Shown: positions 36,301-46,153, counted from the first letter of the stretch. The stretch: DNA of 64,000 nt from Buttiauxella warmboldiae (GCF_003818135.1 NZ_RPOH01000064.1:48605-112604), one strand, 5' to 3'. Made by a program: numbers and translations. Notes: generated by a model from the letters alone, not told the origin.

Positions 36301-39300
36301 ATTGTCGACGGTGATGCTAAATGCCGGTGACTTACCGCTATCAACATTGGTTCCATTGATATTGACGGTCTGGCTAACGGCAAAGTTATGGGGACCCTGG
36401 CTCAGGGCCGTTGTGAACTGGTAGGTCCAGTTGCCGCTGCCATCCGCTGTGACAGACGTGAACAGAGCACCATCCAGGTAAATATCGACTCTGGCATTAA
36501 CTACCGCACCCGATCCTCTCAGCGTTGGCATGGTGTCGTTGGTACTTTGCCCATTGCCAACGTTTACGAGGTTTGGAAGCACATCGTCTGTAACCTGATC
36601 AATAGTCGGTGGGTGAGGGATGCCGGAATCGGTGGCAGTAATATCCACTTCAATACTCTGGTTGCCTGCCAGATCCTGAGCAATCGCGGTTAATGCTTCC
36701 CCTGCGGTCTGTGCCGGCGAGATGGTGACGGTAAACGCACCGCCAGGCCCGTTGGCTATTCCTCTGCCTATTTCAGCCCCATCTGCACCACGGATAATTA
36801 CCGTACTGCCTGCTTCAGCCGTCCCGCTGATTAATGTCCCCGTATCTTCCAGCGGCGTTGTGATAGTCGGCGCGGGTGGCGGAGCAGTATCTACCGTAAT
36901 CAAAATTGGTGCGGATGGCCCAACTGAGTTACCTGCCGGATCGGTTGCGCCAATCGTCAGCGAATGCCCGTTTTCGGCTAGTTCAGGCAGCGTAATGCTC
37001 CAGGTGCCATTCGCGCCAACGGTTGTCGTCGCAATTGGCGTGGTTCCGCCGTTGTCATAAATATTAATCGTGCTGCCAACGGTGCCTGTGCCATTGAAGG
37101 TAGGTGTTTTGTCGTCGGTAACGCTTCCGCTGGGGAGCGGCGTTTGAATGACGCCAACGTTGTCGAGGATTTCCGTCACCACCGGAGCCGTAAGCGGTGT
37201 GTTATCAACGCTCAGCGTAAAGTTTGCCGACGGGCTGCCGACGTTACCCGCCGGGTCGGTTGCGGTGGCGGTAATGTTCAGCGTGCCGTTCGGTAATGCT
37301 GCGGTTGGCGTAATTGTCCATACTCCGCCAGCGACGACAGCAGTGCCAAGCACCGTGGTGCCGTTGTACAGCGTGATGGTATCGCCGTTGACTCCGGTGC
37401 CGTGGAAGACGGGAATATTGTCATCGGTAACCTTACCGCTCTGTAATGCGGCAGTCACCGTGCCGATATTATCGTCAGCAAAATCAATGGTTGGTGCATT
37501 TGGCGCTTCGGTATCCAGCGTGAAGCCGATGGCACCGGATTCCAGGCTTGTATTCCCTGCGGCATCGGTTTCGGTCACGGTAATGGAATGGTTCGGCGTG
37601 GTAAGTGGCGTTTGCGGCGTAAAGCTCCAGCTGCCATCGGCTCTGACAGTCGTCGTGCCAAGTGGCGTGCCGTTATCGAGGATGGTGATGGTATCACCCG
37701 CCGTTCCTCCGCTGCCGGAGAAGGTTGGCGTGGTGTCGTTGGTGCTGCCGCCGTTGAGGATTGTGCCCAGTCCTGGAGTTTGATCGTCAGTCACCACGGG
37801 AATGCCCGGTGTGGCAGGGTCTATAGAATCGACGGTCAGCGTAAAACCAGCAGACGGCAGGCCGACGTTACCGACGGCATCAGTCGCCACGGCGGTAAGC
37901 GAGTGCAAACCTTCACCTAACGCGGTGGTTGGGGTAAACGTCCAGTTGCCGCCAGCCGGAACGGTAATCGTGCCAATGGGTGTGGTGCCGCCATTGTCGT
38001 AAATATTGATGGTCGCCCCAACTTCTCCGCTGCCTGAAAGCGTTGGCGTGCCGTTTTGCGTGCTGCCGCCGCTGGTGAGTGTTACGGTGGCTCCGCCCAC
38101 GTTCCCCAGCGCGTTGATAATCGACGGCGCTGGCGGCGGGGTAGTGTCTATCGTCACCGTAAATGTGGCGTCCGGGCTGGCATTGCCTGCCGCATCGGTG
38201 GCAACCGCCCGCAGCGTGTGCGCCCCTTCGGCCAGAGGCTGGGCTGGGGTAATACTCCATTGCTCATTGTTACCGACGACAAATGACCCGATAGCCGTCG
38301 CGCCGTCGTACAGCGTGATGGTCGCGCCTTCCGGCCCGGTGCCGTTGAATTGCGGACGGGTATCATCGGTGGAGGAATTATTGCCAAAATCGCTGGTGAT
38401 ACTGCCGGCATCGTCATTCGCATTGCCAAAAGCTGGGGCAACCGGCGCGCTGGTATCCACCGTAATCACATATTCGGCAGACGGCAGAGTGACGTTCCCG
38501 GCGGCATCGGAGGCGGTGACGGTGAAGCGGTGTTCGCCTTCGGTGAGTTCTGTCGCCAGCGTGTAGCTCCAGGTGCCGGATGAATCGACGGTGAATGTTG
38601 TCAGCTCTGTCGCGCCGTCAAGAGTCAGTGTGACCGTTGAGCCAGGCTCGCCTGTTCCGCTGAGGGTCGGGGAAATGTCGTTGGTAGCACCGTTATTCGG
38701 GATTGGGCCGGTAAGGGGGCTGACATCATCGCTCACCAGGGTAATCGCTGGAGCCAGCGGGGCGATGGAATCTACGTTGAGCGTAAATGACGCGGCAGGA
38801 CTGGTGTTGTTATCGTCATCGGTCGCGGTGACCGTTAGATTATGCAGCCCTTGTCCCAGAGCCGTCGTCGGCGTGAAGTTCCAGTTGCCGTCCGGGTCGG
38901 CGGTGACGGTGCCGATTGGCGTAGTCCCGCCGTTATCATAGATGTTTATTGTTGAGCCAGCTTCAGCGGTGCCACGCAGCGTCGGTTTATCGTCGTTGGT
39001 GGTATCGCCACTGTTCAGATTTTCGGTGGATGTTGCGATATCGTCAACCACCACGCTGATAACCGGAAGCGCTGGTGCAGTGGAGTCCGGCGCATCGATC
39101 GGTGCTGCCGGGCTGGTGTTCCCGGTTTTATCTGTTGCGGTGATTTCCAGCGTTTCGCCGTTGGTTTGCGGTGGTGAAATTGTCACGCTAAAGCTGCCGT
39201 CATCTCCGGCTTTCCCGTCGCCAAGAAGGTTGCCGTCGCTGTCGCGGACTGTGACAGTACTTCCTGGTTCAGCCTTACCGCTAACAATCGTTCCTTCATC

Positions 39301-40779
39301 GTTAACTGCCAATTCTGTTGGCGCAAGAGGAACGGTGTTGTCCCGGGCGAGCACGCCGGTATTCGGGCTTTTGTTGCCCGCCGCATCACTGGCATTCACC
39401 AGCAGTGCTTCACCGTTGGTTTGTGCTGTTAGCAGCGGGGTGACATCAAATGCGCCGTTGATATCCGCCGTTCCGGTTCCCAGAATTGCACCGTTGCCGT
39501 CGGTAACGGTGATAATGCTGCCCGCTTCTGCGAAACCGGTGACATGCAGGCCATCGGTGGAAACTTGCAGGCCGGTTGGCGCACTCGGAGTAATGGTATC
39601 AACGATGAAATTAAACTCATCTGACGGCTCGCTGACGTTACCAGCGGTATCTTTGGCCGTTATGGTGAAAGTATGTGAGCCATCCTCCAGATTTGAGGTT
39701 GGGGTAAATACCCAGTATCCATACGAGGTAACCGTCGCTGTTCCGATTGATATTTCATTGTCGAAGATAGTGACGATCGCACCTGCTTTCCCTGTGCCGC
39801 TCAGCTCTGGTCGGGCATCATTGGTTTCCTTACCTTTGCTCAGATTCCCTATTTCTGGGGTGACATCATCAAAAATCTGCGTGACTGAAAATGGTAGGTC
39901 AGCAGTGCTGGCAGGGAAGCCAGTTTCTGGACTTTGGTTTCCTGCTTCATCCACCGCAACAGCAGTGAGTAATCCACCCATAGTCTGTGAGGGGGATATT
40001 GTGACGGCAAAAGTGCCGGTAGTTGTATCAGCCGTCCCTCTGCCAATTTCATTCCCATCAGCATCCCTTATAATCACGGTACTTCCTGCTTCTGCAGTAC
40101 CTGTCACAGTTGTGCCGTCTAACGAAGTATTTAGATTGATTGGAGCCGTAGGCGGTGTTGTGTCAGTTGGCGGTGCAGGTGGATTGCTCCCCCCTGGTTC
40201 ACCACCGCTATTCGAATCATCGTCTCCATCGTCTCCACCGCTGCTCGAATCATCATCTCCGTCGTTACCACCGCTGTTTGAATCATCACCACCACCGTTA
40301 TTCGAATCTCCATCTCCACCGGTGCCACCACTATTTGAATTATTCTCATCACCACCACCACCACCGCCGCCTGCTGCCAGGGCGATTCCGCCTGCAGCGG
40401 CAACGCCCCCTAAAACCCAGGGCCAGATAGCGCCAGCTTCAGACTGTGTCTCCGTTGCGATCGCCAGCTCTTCAATATTGGCAATAGATTCAAAATGGAA
40501 AGCGCCGGAGGTGTCTTGTACCCACCATAACGCACCTTCGCTATCTTCAAGCACCAGTTGATTACCGCTCTGCCCGGCTAAAGTGTAGAAATTTTTTACG
40601 TTAATGACTTCGCCATCGCGCAGAGTAATCACCATATCCTGACTGGAACGCGTAATACTGACGATATCGGTGCGTTCAGCTTTCAGCCGCACAATCGAAG
40701 GGGCACTTAGAGTAATTTCAGAGGATTCAACATTATTTGTTACGCCAGTCAGTTTTGACACAATTGATATTGAACTCAT
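30316..40779 (-). CDS. bapA: Giant BapA-like biofilm adhesin exported by type I secretion
   Basis: The product has 3,487 residues from the ATG at 40779 (GGAG eight bases upstream; a longer frame from 40863 is not used). The N-terminal region (1-115) is the BapA prefix-like domain, followed by a short hydrophobic/Gly segment (AIWPWVLGGVAAAGGIAL) and a low-complexity Asp/Gly/Asn/Ser stretch (about 138-200). About 24 bacterial Ig-like repeats of 75-105 residues follow, with recurring AGSTV-I-D, G-W-FTPT and VTATDAAGN motifs. Then come three VCBS/cadherin-like domains and a C-terminal type I secretion signal with GNGADTW and ending EELLQQNHIIT. It should be anchored at the surface and promote cell aggregation and biofilm. 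It heads the bapABCD operon. Confidence 0.93.
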   Translation of the reverse strand: MSSISIVSKLTGVTNNVESSEITLSAPSIVRLKAERTDIVSITRSSQDMVITLRDGEVINVKNFYTLAGQSGNQLVLEDSEGALWWVQDTSGAFHFESIANIEELAIATETQSEAGAIWPWVLGGVAAAGGIALAAGGGGGGGDENNSNSGGTGGDGDSNNGGGDDSNSGGNDGDDDSSSGGDDGDDDSNSGGEPGGSNPPAPPTDTTPPTAPINLNTSLDGTTVTGTAEAGSTVIIRDADGNEIGRGTADTTTGTFAVTISPSQTMGGLLTAVAVDEAGNQSPETGFPASTADLPFSVTQIFDDVTPEIGNLSKGKETNDARPELSGTGKAGAIVTIFDNEISIGTATVTSYGYWVFTPTSNLEDGSHTFTITAKDTAGNVSEPSDEFNFIVDTITPSAPTGLQVSTDGLHVTGFAEAGSIITVTDGNGAILGTGTADINGAFDVTPLLTAQTNGEALLVNASDAAGNKSPNTGVLARDNTVPLAPTELAVNDEGTIVSGKAEPGSTVTVRDSDGNLLGDGKAGDDGSFSVTISPPQTNGETLEITATDKTGNTSPAAPIDAPDSTAPALPVISVVVDDIATSTENLNSGDTTNDDKPTLRGTAEAGSTINIYDNGGTTPIGTVTADPDGNWNFTPTTALGQGLHNLTVTATDDDNNTSPAASFTLNVDSIAPLAPAITLVSDDVSPLTGPIPNNGATNDISPTLSGTGEPGSTVTLTLDGATELTTFTVDSSGTWSYTLATELTEGEHRFTVTASDAAGNVTLPSAEYVITVDTSAPVAPAFGNANDDAGSITSDFGNNSSTDDTRPQFNGTGPEGATITLYDGATAIGSFVVGNNEQWSITPAQPLAEGAHTLRAVATDAAGNASPDATFTVTIDTTPPPAPSIINALGNVGGATVTLTSGGSTQNGTPTLSGSGEVGATINIYDNGGTTPIGTITVPAGGNWTFTPTTALGEGLHSLTAVATDAVGNVGLPSAGFTLTVDSIDPATPGIPVVTDDQTPGLGTILNGGSTNDTTPTFSGSGGTAGDTITILDNGTPLGTTTVRADGSWSFTPQTPLTTPNHSITVTETDAAGNTSLESGAIGFTLDTEAPNAPTIDFADDNIGTVTAALQSGKVTDDNIPVFHGTGVNGDTITLYNGTTVLGTAVVAGGVWTITPTAALPNGTLNITATATDPAGNVGSPSANFTLSVDNTPLTAPVVTEILDNVGVIQTPLPSGSVTDDKTPTFNGTGTVGSTINIYDNGGTTPIATTTVGANGTWSITLPELAENGHSLTIGATDPAGNSVGPSAPILITVDTAPPPAPTITTPLEDTGTLISGTAEAGSTVIIRGADGAEIGRGIANGPGGAFTVTISPAQTAGEALTAIAQDLAGNQSIEVDITATDSGIPHPPTIDQVTDDVLPNLVNVGNGQSTNDTMPTLRGSGAVVNARVDIYLDGALFTSVTADGSGNWTYQFTTALSQGPHNFAVSQTVNINGTNVDSGKSPAFSITVDNIAPTTPTITAVTDDVTPGPEDISSGQATNDPRPTFTGTGEAGSTIAILDGITPIGNAVVGTNGTWTFTPTGDLGNGLHPITVTSTDAAGNVSAPSAGFSVNIDTTVPLAPVITTVTDDGTTPGAIVSGQPTNDTTPTFSGTVEPNTTLIISDNGKVVATIPVDGTGNWTWTPKQMLTEGSHPLTLTSTDAAGNVSPATTFNAVIDTTAPILPAIALVVDDQTTGTDLPLTSGQSTKDTLPTLSGTSEANAIIILRDGNTIIGTTAANGAGEWSLDPTSPLGQGNHNLTVTATDAAGNVSNPSGIFSVVIDSVAPTAPLIVSVTDNTAPSIGPIISGLPTNETRPVITGSGEIGSTITVSDGSQVLGTTTVGAGGTWSFTPTDPLTTGSHNLTVTATDATGNVSAPSAGFNVVVDIAAPTAPAITNIADDIGSAVGNLDNNQVTDDARPALSGTAEAGSTVNIYDNGTLIGTTTAVGGVWNFTPPANAALGNGRHALTVTATDAAGNVSPSSPAFNIVVDTTAPTAPIVIQAFDDFSLATGALVSGQTTNDNQPLLSGTAEANSIVSISDNGVFLAEVTASPTGTWSYTPPARSDGEHVFTATSADAAGNVGAVSGSFTLTIDTGTPIAPALTSVVDDVAGGVFNISLSNGQVTNDARPTLNGTAEAGTTLAIFDGATQIGTLTVPAGGNWSFTPTTPLGTGLHTFTITATDAAGNVSAATDGFAITVDASAPNAPVITSIVDDAAGGVFNAALANNQATNDRLPTLNGTAEANSSVNIYNNGVLYATVTANGSGIWTYSPTAQLSEGTHSFTVTATDLAGNTSVASLPAAIVVDVTAPTQPTGLTVNATGTSVTGTAEAGSTVTITTSGGTVLGTATADGTGAFTVAISPAQTNAQALLAFAQDAAGNTGASTGFTAPDTALPGVPVITSVVDNFAAITGNVANGQSTNDVTPTINGTADAGATVNVFNNGVLMGTVTASGSGAWSYTPGALGEGSHAFTATATNANGTGNFSTAATVIVDITPPAVPTAVVSADGSSVSGSAEANSTVTITLPGGGTVNATADSSGNYTATLPVRQIEGQPLSVNATDAAGNASTSLNINAPVLPLAADSNVVNLALTSNSTVTTEQYADYGVLLVGALGETASVLGDDTAQVQFDVGPGSGNITIEAAATGVVLTLLNSLEVAVQRLDSGVWTTLYDSSQTQFANLLTIGASGITFKVDNLPPGTYRVLSYNTSLLATGSLTNLDVAVEQVSPGIVAGETSHPGNVITDIGPNGTQDTVPSGTLVTSVTNAQGISTPVIAGGVEIQGQYGTLRINQDGSYTYTLTNTSSAVLGRTENFSYTITHNGVSDTAQLVVTLGNPTPASTVTPTDNTATLTYTTDVEAVNHGASSQNGLSVLSIGVGNVLDANLLANMSNPIIFEVDDGSTRTMTLQASVGGVALLSTFDLYIYKFNDITQQFEQYKVEKTWLTAPLLGGTSAQLTLTLPGGEYLFLLNNASGVSVLTGYTLNILQDYIYAVETVSATTVGNILEDDIAPAGSEVTQVNGVSVATTGLTTINGEYGVLTIDTNGNYTYKLNAGQGADSIKTPDSFIYTVTAPNGDTGTASLNITATPRTVDAIDDTSKLMAVSTVQNTAAYSDTTVGSASWNTALLASTSGTGSGTFVVDSNTVLHDPVLSFNVASLLSLGGLTVNWTLSGPTGIVKTGSFNSGLLLGGVANINLSGTDLQAGSYTLSYTGNMGPLAAGRITITPSITGTTLDLDSYSTLAGSTVQGNLYDGTDASGAMDQLGTVQTLLTLTGFNGSTATLDPLTNSSASATIQGQYGKLQIAIDGAYTYTLNNGINPASITSKETFTYTLNDQKGHADSATLTIDMNPQFVSTAQRDVITGSAYGDTLIYDLLNASSTTGGNGADTWKNFSLAQGDKIDIHDLLTGWNPASSNIANYLNVATSGNNTVISIDRDGTGLAYTAAPLVTLENVNTTLEELLQQNHIIT

Positions 40780-41499
40780 TGTTATTACTCCATTCAAGGT
40801 GGGCGCCGGAGGCTTTAGCACATCAGTATTTTTTCGAAAGAAAGTATTAAATAAACCCATCAATAAATTTTAAGCGAGGGCAGCCGGCGTCAAGATTTTG
40901 ACGACAAACAATAATGGTTAAGTTTGGTTTTTTACCGGAGCATCAATTAAATAAATGAAAACTTCATGCTTTCTTATCATTTCTATTCAGGGGTAATGAA
41001 GATATAGCCAGGAAAGGATGAATGTGCAACTTAAGTGGGAGGAAACTAAGACTTTAGTATGAGTTATCAGATTTGTTACTTGAGCGGAAGTGGTATAAAT
41101 GCATGTGACGCTATCATCAATAAAAGTAAGTTGGTTGTCTTTAACTCATTGAAGTTAAGGTATAAAACTAATTTTTTGGTGGTGACAGCTATACCGTAAT
41201 TATAATACTTAACTAAAAATTATTCTTATAATTAGTATGGGTATTGGCGAAGGGGGGCACTATCAATGATAAAAGTTCTCATTGCTGAGGTGAATAAGGA
41301 AATTAATCTTAAAAAATATATATTTTTTATAAGTATGTATTGGTAGCGTGTTTTTAATAAAAGAGAAGGGTATTTGTTTGCGCACGGTTATTATTAGAAA
41401 ACATATATTACTATATGAATGTTAATAAAATATACCGGTGAGTATTGAGCACTGGCCCATGTGAAGACCAGTGCGAAATTGGCAGCTTATAAAGCTGGT
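40780..41499. promoter_or_regulatory. Gene-free AT-rich region between bapA and smpB
   Basis: This 720-bp stretch contains the divergent or regulatory DNA upstream of bapA but no gene I can support. It is markedly AT-rich from about 41080 to 41440, which suggests binding of nucleoid proteins such as H-NS. An inverted repeat (gcactgg / ccagtgc) lies near 41445-41474 after smpB but is not followed by a T-run. Confidence 0.4.
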
Positions 41500-41982
41500 T
41501 TATCGACCTGCGTGTTTCATTATGCGCGCTTTATCTAGCGCCCATTCTTTGTCTTTCAGATCGGTACGCTTATCGTGCTGTTTCTTCCCTTTCGCAACGC
41601 CAATTTTCACTTTGCACCAGGCGTTCTTCCAGTACATCGATAGCGCAACCACGGTATAGCCGTCACGGTTGATTCGTCCGTAAAGATTATCCAGCTCCCG
41701 TTGGTTAAGCAGCAGCTTACGGGTACGCGTTGGGTCGCAAACCACATGGCTTGAAGCCACATTTAGCGGGGTAAAGTTGGCACCAAACAGGAACGCTTCG
41801 CCATCTTTCAAAATGACGTAGCTATCACCGATGTTTGCCTTCCCGGCGCGCAGAGATTTTACTTCCCAGCCTTGCAGCACGAGCCCTGCTTCATACTCAT
41901 CTTCGATAAAGTATTCATGGCGGGCGCGTTTGTTTTGCGCAATGGTGGCTGAACCTGGTTTATGTGCTTTTTTCTTTGTCAT
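41500..41982 (-). CDS. smpB: SsrA-binding protein SmpB
   Basis: The 160-residue OB-fold protein is nearly identical to E. coli Smp[21 protein letters not shown] near the start, [20 protein letters not shown], and a basic C-terminal tail ([18 protein letters not shown]). It binds the tRNA-like part of tmRNA and is needed for trans-translation. It is separated from ssrA here by the bapABCD operon and lies on the same strand as ssrA. Confidence 0.98.
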   Translation of the reverse strand: MTKKKAHKPGSATIAQNKRARHEYFIEDEYEAGLVLQGWEVKSLRAGKANIGDSYVILKDGEAFLFGANFTPLNVASSHVVCDPTRTRKLLLNQRELDNLYGRINRDGYTVVALSMYWKNAWCKVKIGVAKGKKQHDKRTDLKDKEWALDKARIMKHAGR

Positions 41983-42136
41983 AGTGCTGCTCAGTATAAG
42001 TCATCCAGGAGTTCAAATACACCCCGCTTCGCTGCGAGGATGAGGGCATATCTTAGCACGGCTCCAGGCTAAGAGTTTTTCTTTGCATGATGATAAATGT
42101 TATTATTTACCCGTTTTGTGACTCTCAGGAAATGCT

Positions 42137-42574
42137 ATGCCTCAGATTACCCGTACTGCGCTAGTGCCATACAGCGCGGAGCAGATGTATCAATTAGTGA
42201 ACGATGTGAAATCCTACCCCGATTTTTTACCGGGTTGTACCGGCAGCCGGGTGCTTGACGCCTCGTCAGAACAGATGACGGCGGCGGTAGATGTTTCTAA
42301 GGCAGGGATCAGCAAAACCTTCACAACGCGCAATACGCTAACCAGCAATCAGAGCATTTTGATGCATCTTGTGGATGGGCCTTTTAAGTCCCTGATAGGG
42401 GGCTGGAAATTTACCCCGCTGAGTGCTGAAGCATGCCGCATTGAGTTCCAGCTTGATTTTGAATTTACCAATAAACTGATCGAACTGGCGTTTGGCCGTA
42501 TCTTCAGGGAGCTTGCGGGTAACATGGTTCAGGCGTTTACCGTGCGTGCCAAAGAGGTTTACAGTGGCGCCTGA
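42137..42574 (+). CDS. ratA: Type II toxin-antitoxin system toxin RatA
   Basis: The 145-residue START/polyketide cyclase-like protein ([32 protein letters not shown]) is RatA (YfjG), which binds the 50S subunit and blocks association with 30S, and resembles the coenzyme Q-binding Coq10 family. It is divergently arranged to smpB and overlaps ratB by 11 bp. Confidence 0.95.
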   Translation: MPQITRTALVPYSAEQMYQLVNDVKSYPDFLPGCTGSRVLDASSEQMTAAVDVSKAGISKTFTTRNTLTSNQSILMHLVDGPFKSLIGGWKFTPLSAEACRIEFQLDFEFTNKLIELAFGRIFRELAGNMVQAFTVRAKEVYSGA

Positions 42575-42854
42575 AATTAAGGTTGAGGTGGCGTATGCGC
42601 TGCCTGAGAAACAGTATTTGCTCAAAGTGGTGCTGGAGCAGGGCAGTACCGTTGAACAGGCGATTGCCGCATCAGGTATCCTCGAGTTGCGTACCGATAT
42701 TGACCTGGCGAAGAATAAGATTGGCATTTTTAGCCGCCCGGTAAAGCTGAGCGATAGCGTTAATGAGGGGGATCGGGTAGAGATTTATCGGCCGCTGATT
42801 GCCGATCCGAAAGAGTTAAGGCGCCAGAGAGCAGAAAAAACAGCGCAGAAGTAG
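42564..42854 (+). CDS. ratB: RnfH/RatB family protein
   Basis: The 96-residue ubiquitin-like beta-grasp protein ([38 protein letters not shown]) is RatB/RnfH (YfjF). Its role is not clear; it is named for position next to ratA and has not been shown to be an antitoxin. The start is a GTG at 42564 inside the end of ratA, giving the family's usual length. Confidence 0.93.
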   Translation: MAPEIKVEVAYALPEKQYLLKVVLEQGSTVEQAIAASGILELRTDIDLAKNKIGIFSRPVKLSDSVNEGDRVEIYRPLIADPKELRRQRAEKTAQK

Positions 42855-42869
42855 TTAACAAATCGCCAG

Positions 42870-42900
42870 AAAAAAGGTGCCTGTTGCGGCACCTTTTTTG
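42870..42900. terminator. Bidirectional terminator between ratB and bamE
   Basis: A perfect 12-bp inverted repeat (42870-42881 and 42888-42899) with A-tract on one side and T-tract on the other lies between these convergent genes and can serve both. Confidence 0.9.
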
Positions 42901-42904
42901 TAGG

Positions 42905-43246
42905 TTATTGTTTTTCCAGCTTCGGCTTATTATCGATATGGGTCAACACACCGCTGCTGTTAAAGGTCAGCGTCAGCGTTTGCTGAGTGACGTTTTCATG
43001 CCCTGGCTGCTGGCGGAAGACATAGAACCAGGTACTGGTGCCGAATGGATCGGCCATCATTGGCGTACCCAGCGCATAGGCAACTTGCTGTTGAGTCATG
43101 CCGGTACGGATCTTAGACACATCATTTTGTGTCAGATAGTTACCCTGGTTAATGTCGGGGCGGTAAACCACGCGCTCCAGAGTGGAACAGCCTGCGGTCA
43201 GCATAAGAAGAACCGCTGCGGCGGCAGTCAGCGTTTTACAGCGCAT
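42905..43246 (-). CDS. bamE: Outer-membrane assembly lipoprotein BamE
   Basis: The 113-residue lipoprotein starts [20 protein letters not shown] with a lipobox at LTAGC and continues [18 protein letters not shown]. It is BamE (SmpA) of the BAM complex, which inserts beta-barrel proteins in the outer membrane. I chose the ATG at 43246, which matches E. coli, instead of a longer frame from 43282. Confidence 0.97.
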   Translation of the reverse strand: MRCKTLTAAAAVLLMLTAGCSTLERVVYRPDINQGNYLTQNDVSKIRTGMTQQQVAYALGTPMMADPFGTSTWFYVFRQQPGHENVTQQTLTLTFNSSGVLTHIDNKPKLEKQ

Positions 43247-43468
43247 AGTGATTTGATTCCTTTTCGGGCCCGAGCAGCACATGGCTCATTTATAATATGC
43301 CGATGATAATAAACCTTTACGCAGTTTAAAACATTAAGGCGCTTAACTCTGACCCCGGTACGGCAAAAAAGTTGGCTTAAAAGCTGCTCAATTAACAATA
43401 TGCCAGCCGGTTGTTCTTTTTTTGAACGATTGTGTTTTGCGGTGCATAAGGCACATCAATAATAGCGT

Positions 43469-45130
43469 TTAAGCGGCCAGCAGCTCTTTGGCGTTGGCAA
43501 GCGTGTTACGGGTGACTTCGCTTCCGCCAAGTAAGCGTGCCAGCTCTTGCAGGCGTGAGCGTTTATCCAACGGCTGCATATGTGTTTCTGTCATTTCACC
43601 GTCGGTCTCTTTACTGACGAAGAAGTGATGATGACCGCAGCCTGCGACCTGCGGCAGGTGCGTTACGCACATCACCTGAGTCGACTCACCTAGCTGGCGC
43701 AGTAATTTGCCTACCACTGCGGCAGTTGGGCCGCTGATCCCAACATCCACTTCATCAAAGATTAACGCGGGGGTTTCCATCTTGCGTGCGGTAATCACCT
43801 GAATGGCAAGAGCAATACGCGAAAGCTCGCCCCCGGATGCTACTTTCGCCAGCGGCTGTAATGGCTGGCCTGGGTTGGTGGTTACGCGGAAATCAATACG
43901 GTCAGCGCCTTCAGCAGTGAGGTGGTTTTCGTTAAACTCTACGTCAATCGCCAGTTTTCCGTGAGGCATGGAGAGTGAGTGCATACTTTGGGTAATCAAG
44001 CCGCAAAGCTCAGCGGCATAGTGTGTACGGCGCTGATGCAATTCACGCGCAATACTAAGCGCTTGCTGATGATGGAGGGTTACCGCCTGCATCAGTTCGT
44101 CCTGAGAGCTGGCCCGATCGTCAAGCTGATGCAACTCTGCCAGCAATTGCTGATGAAACGCCGGTAACTCTTCAGGGGAAATGTGGTGCTTGCGCGCCAG
44201 TGAGATCTGCCTGGCGATACGCTGTTCCAGCTCATACAGCCGGTTTGGGTCGAGATCCAGGCGGTCGCAGTAATGGCGCAATTCATCGCTGGCTTCTGAG
44301 ATTTGAATATTGGCTTCTTCCAGCATATTCAATACGCCGGAAAGTTTTCCATCCATGCCTACCAGCTCTTCCAGCAGATGGCGCACGCTATATAACTGGC
44401 TTTGCAGATTGCTCTCTTCGCCATCGGCGAGAATAGCCAGCGCCTGCTGGCTGGTGGAGATCAGCTGCCCGCTGTTCGCCAGCCGTTTGTACTCTTCATC
44501 AATTTGCTCAAACTCGCCCGCCACCGGGGCAAATTCATTGAGCTCTTTTAATTGGTAATTTAGCAGTTCAGTGCGCGCCGCATGTTCCTGAGCAAGCTGC
44601 TGGTGCTGTGCAAGAGTCCGACAGCTTTGGTGCCACTCGCGATAGCTTTCTGCCATTTGTTGCAGCAAAGCAGGCTCGCCCGCATAGCCATCGAGCAGGT
44701 TTTTTTGATGTTCAGGTTTTAACAGGAGCTGGTGTGCATGCTGGCCATGGATTTGAATCAGCATCTGGCCGAGATCGCGCAGTTGCGAAAGGGGAACCGC
44801 GGTTCCGTTAATAAAGCCGCGCGAGCGGCCATCGCTGCTGATGACCCGGCGCAACAAGCATTCGCGGCCATCATCAAGCTGATTTTCTTCCAGCCAGCGC
44901 AGGGCCGCCGGGGTATCTTTCAGCGAAAAGCGGGCGCACAGGTCGGCGCGGTTAGCCCCCCTGCGTACCATGTCTGCTTCCGCTCGGCCGCCCAGACACA
45001 ACCCAAGGGCATCAATCGCAATAGATTTACCGGCACCCGTTTCACCGGTAATGGCGGTCATGCCGTGGTGAAAATCAATTTCCAGTTCACGAACGATAGC
45101 GAAGTTACTGATGGTGAGTTGTGCCAGCAT
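43469..45130 (-). CDS. recN: DNA repair protein RecN
   Basis: The 553-residue SMC-like protein has an N-terminal Walker A ([16 protein letters not shown]), a long coiled-coil region and a C-terminal ABC signature with Walker B ([23 protein letters not shown]). It acts in double-strand break repair. Three LexA-type sites lie directly upstream, showing SOS control. Confidence 0.97.
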   Translation of the reverse strand: MLAQLTISNFAIVRELEIDFHHGMTAITGETGAGKSIAIDALGLCLGGRAEADMVRRGANRADLCARFSLKDTPAALRWLEENQLDDGRECLLRRVISSDGRSRGFINGTAVPLSQLRDLGQMLIQIHGQHAHQLLLKPEHQKNLLDGYAGEPALLQQMAESYREWHQSCRTLAQHQQLAQEHAARTELLNYQLKELNEFAPVAGEFEQIDEEYKRLANSGQLISTSQQALAILADGEESNLQSQLYSVRHLLEELVGMDGKLSGVLNMLEEANIQISEASDELRHYCDRLDLDPNRLYELEQRIARQISLARKHHISPEELPAFHQQLLAELHQLDDRASSQDELMQAVTLHHQQALSIARELHQRRTHYAAELCGLITQSMHSLSMPHGKLAIDVEFNENHLTAEGADRIDFRVTTNPGQPLQPLAKVASGGELSRIALAIQVITARKMETPALIFDEVDVGISGPTAAVVGKLLRQLGESTQVMCVTHLPQVAGCGHHHFFVSKETDGEMTETHMQPLDKRSRLQELARLLGGSEVTRNTLANAKELLAA

Positions 45131-45140
45131 AATAGCTTTC

Positions 45141-45196
45141 CTGTATGAAAAGACATGACTGTGTTTTCATACAGTATAAACTGGTTTTATATACAG
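45141..45196 (-). promoter_or_regulatory. LexA boxes upstream of recN
   Basis: One perfect CTGT-N8-ACAG box, ctgtgttttcatacag, lies at 45159-45174. A near match ctggttttatatacag is at 45181-45196, and a weaker one ctgtatgaaaagacat at 45141-45156 abuts the recN start. This matches the multi-box SOS promoter of E. coli recN. Confidence 0.9.
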
Positions 45197-45216
45197 TAAA
45201 AGGCCTGGGTCACTTT

Positions 45217-46095
45217 TTAGAACAATTTTTTCGACCAGCCGAGCTTTGAACTCAATGTGTTGAAATAACTGTAATCTTTGGGGTGAATCAGATTGAGATG
45301 GTAGTCGCAGCGGCGAATCAATACGTCTTCGCCTTCCTGAATCGGCAGGGCAATCTGGCTGTCGCAGCTGATTTCCAGGTCGCTACTCATATGCGAAAAA
45401 CGCAGGCGAATAGTGCTGCTGCTGTTGATCACCAGCGGGCGAGCCGAAAGCGTGTGCGGGAACATCGGCACCAGCGTAATGGCATCCAGCGACGGGGTCA
45501 GAATGGGCCCGCCTGCCGAAAGAGAATAGGCAGTTGAACCGGTTGGCGTCGAAATGATGAGCCCGTCGGAGCGCTGCGAGAAAGCGAAGATCTCATCGAT
45601 ATAGACTTCGAATTCAATCATATGCGCAACTTTCCCGGGGTGCAGAACCACTTCGTTGATGGCGGTACTCAGGCGTGTTGGCGTCTCTTGCCGACAAACC
45701 TGGGCTTCGAGCAAGAAGCGGCGCTCGGCGATGTAGTGCCCTTCGAGAACATCAGCCAGCTGCTGTTGGGCATTGTCCGGATCAAGGTCGGTAAGAAAAC
45801 CGAGGTTGCCACGGTTAATGCCGATGACTTTAATATCATAGCGGGCAAGCACGCGGGCCGCCCCCAGCATATTGCCGTCACCGCCAACCACCACCGCGAG
45901 ATCGGCCTGCTGGCCAATTTCCGCCAGCGTGCCGGTTTTCACCTTTTTCAGGTTAAGTTCCTGGGCAATTTGCGACTCGACGATGACGTCGTAGCCTTTG
46001 GTGCATAACCAGCGATACAGCATTTCATGCGTGGTGAGGGCGGTAGGATGACGAGGATGCCCGACAATACCAATGCAGTTGAAATGTTTGTTCAT
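45217..46095 (-). CDS. nadK: NAD kinase
   Basis: The 292-residue cytosolic enzyme phosphorylates NAD to NADP with ATP. It shows the conserved GGDGNMLGA motif (around residue 72) and the [19 protein letters not shown] segment. The start at 46095 ([16 protein letters not shown]) gives exactly the E. coli length; a frame extending to 46227 is not supported. It is divergent from grpE. Confidence 0.97.
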   Translation of the reverse strand: MNKHFNCIGIVGHPRHPTALTTHEMLYRWLCTKGYDVIVESQIAQELNLKKVKTGTLAEIGQQADLAVVVGGDGNMLGAARVLARYDIKVIGINRGNLGFLTDLDPDNAQQQLADVLEGHYIAERRFLLEAQVCRQETPTRLSTAINEVVLHPGKVAHMIEFEVYIDEIFAFSQRSDGLIISTPTGSTAYSLSAGGPILTPSLDAITLVPMFPHTLSARPLVINSSSTIRLRFSHMSSDLEISCDSQIALPIQEGEDVLIRRCDYHLNLIHPKDYSYFNTLSSKLGWSKKLF

Positions 46096-46153
46096 TATGC
46101 TGAAGATCCTTATGCGCAGATATGCCGTCTTATTATGACAATATGTCACGTTC

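Noticed and set aside
38942..40561. A 539-codon open frame opposite bapA, and similar long antisense frames at 33.1-38.9 kb
   Set aside because: They mirror the repetitive codon pattern of bapA; residues such as runs of Pro/Ser/Val/Ala and repeats follow its Ig units. No start signals or independent domain are visible.
41445..41474. Terminator of smpB
   Set aside because: The gcactgg/ccagtgc stem is not followed by a T-run on either strand.
42137..42854. ratA/ratB as an active toxin-antitoxin module
   Set aside because: Both are conserved core genes; the naming is historic and RatB has not been shown to neutralise RatA.
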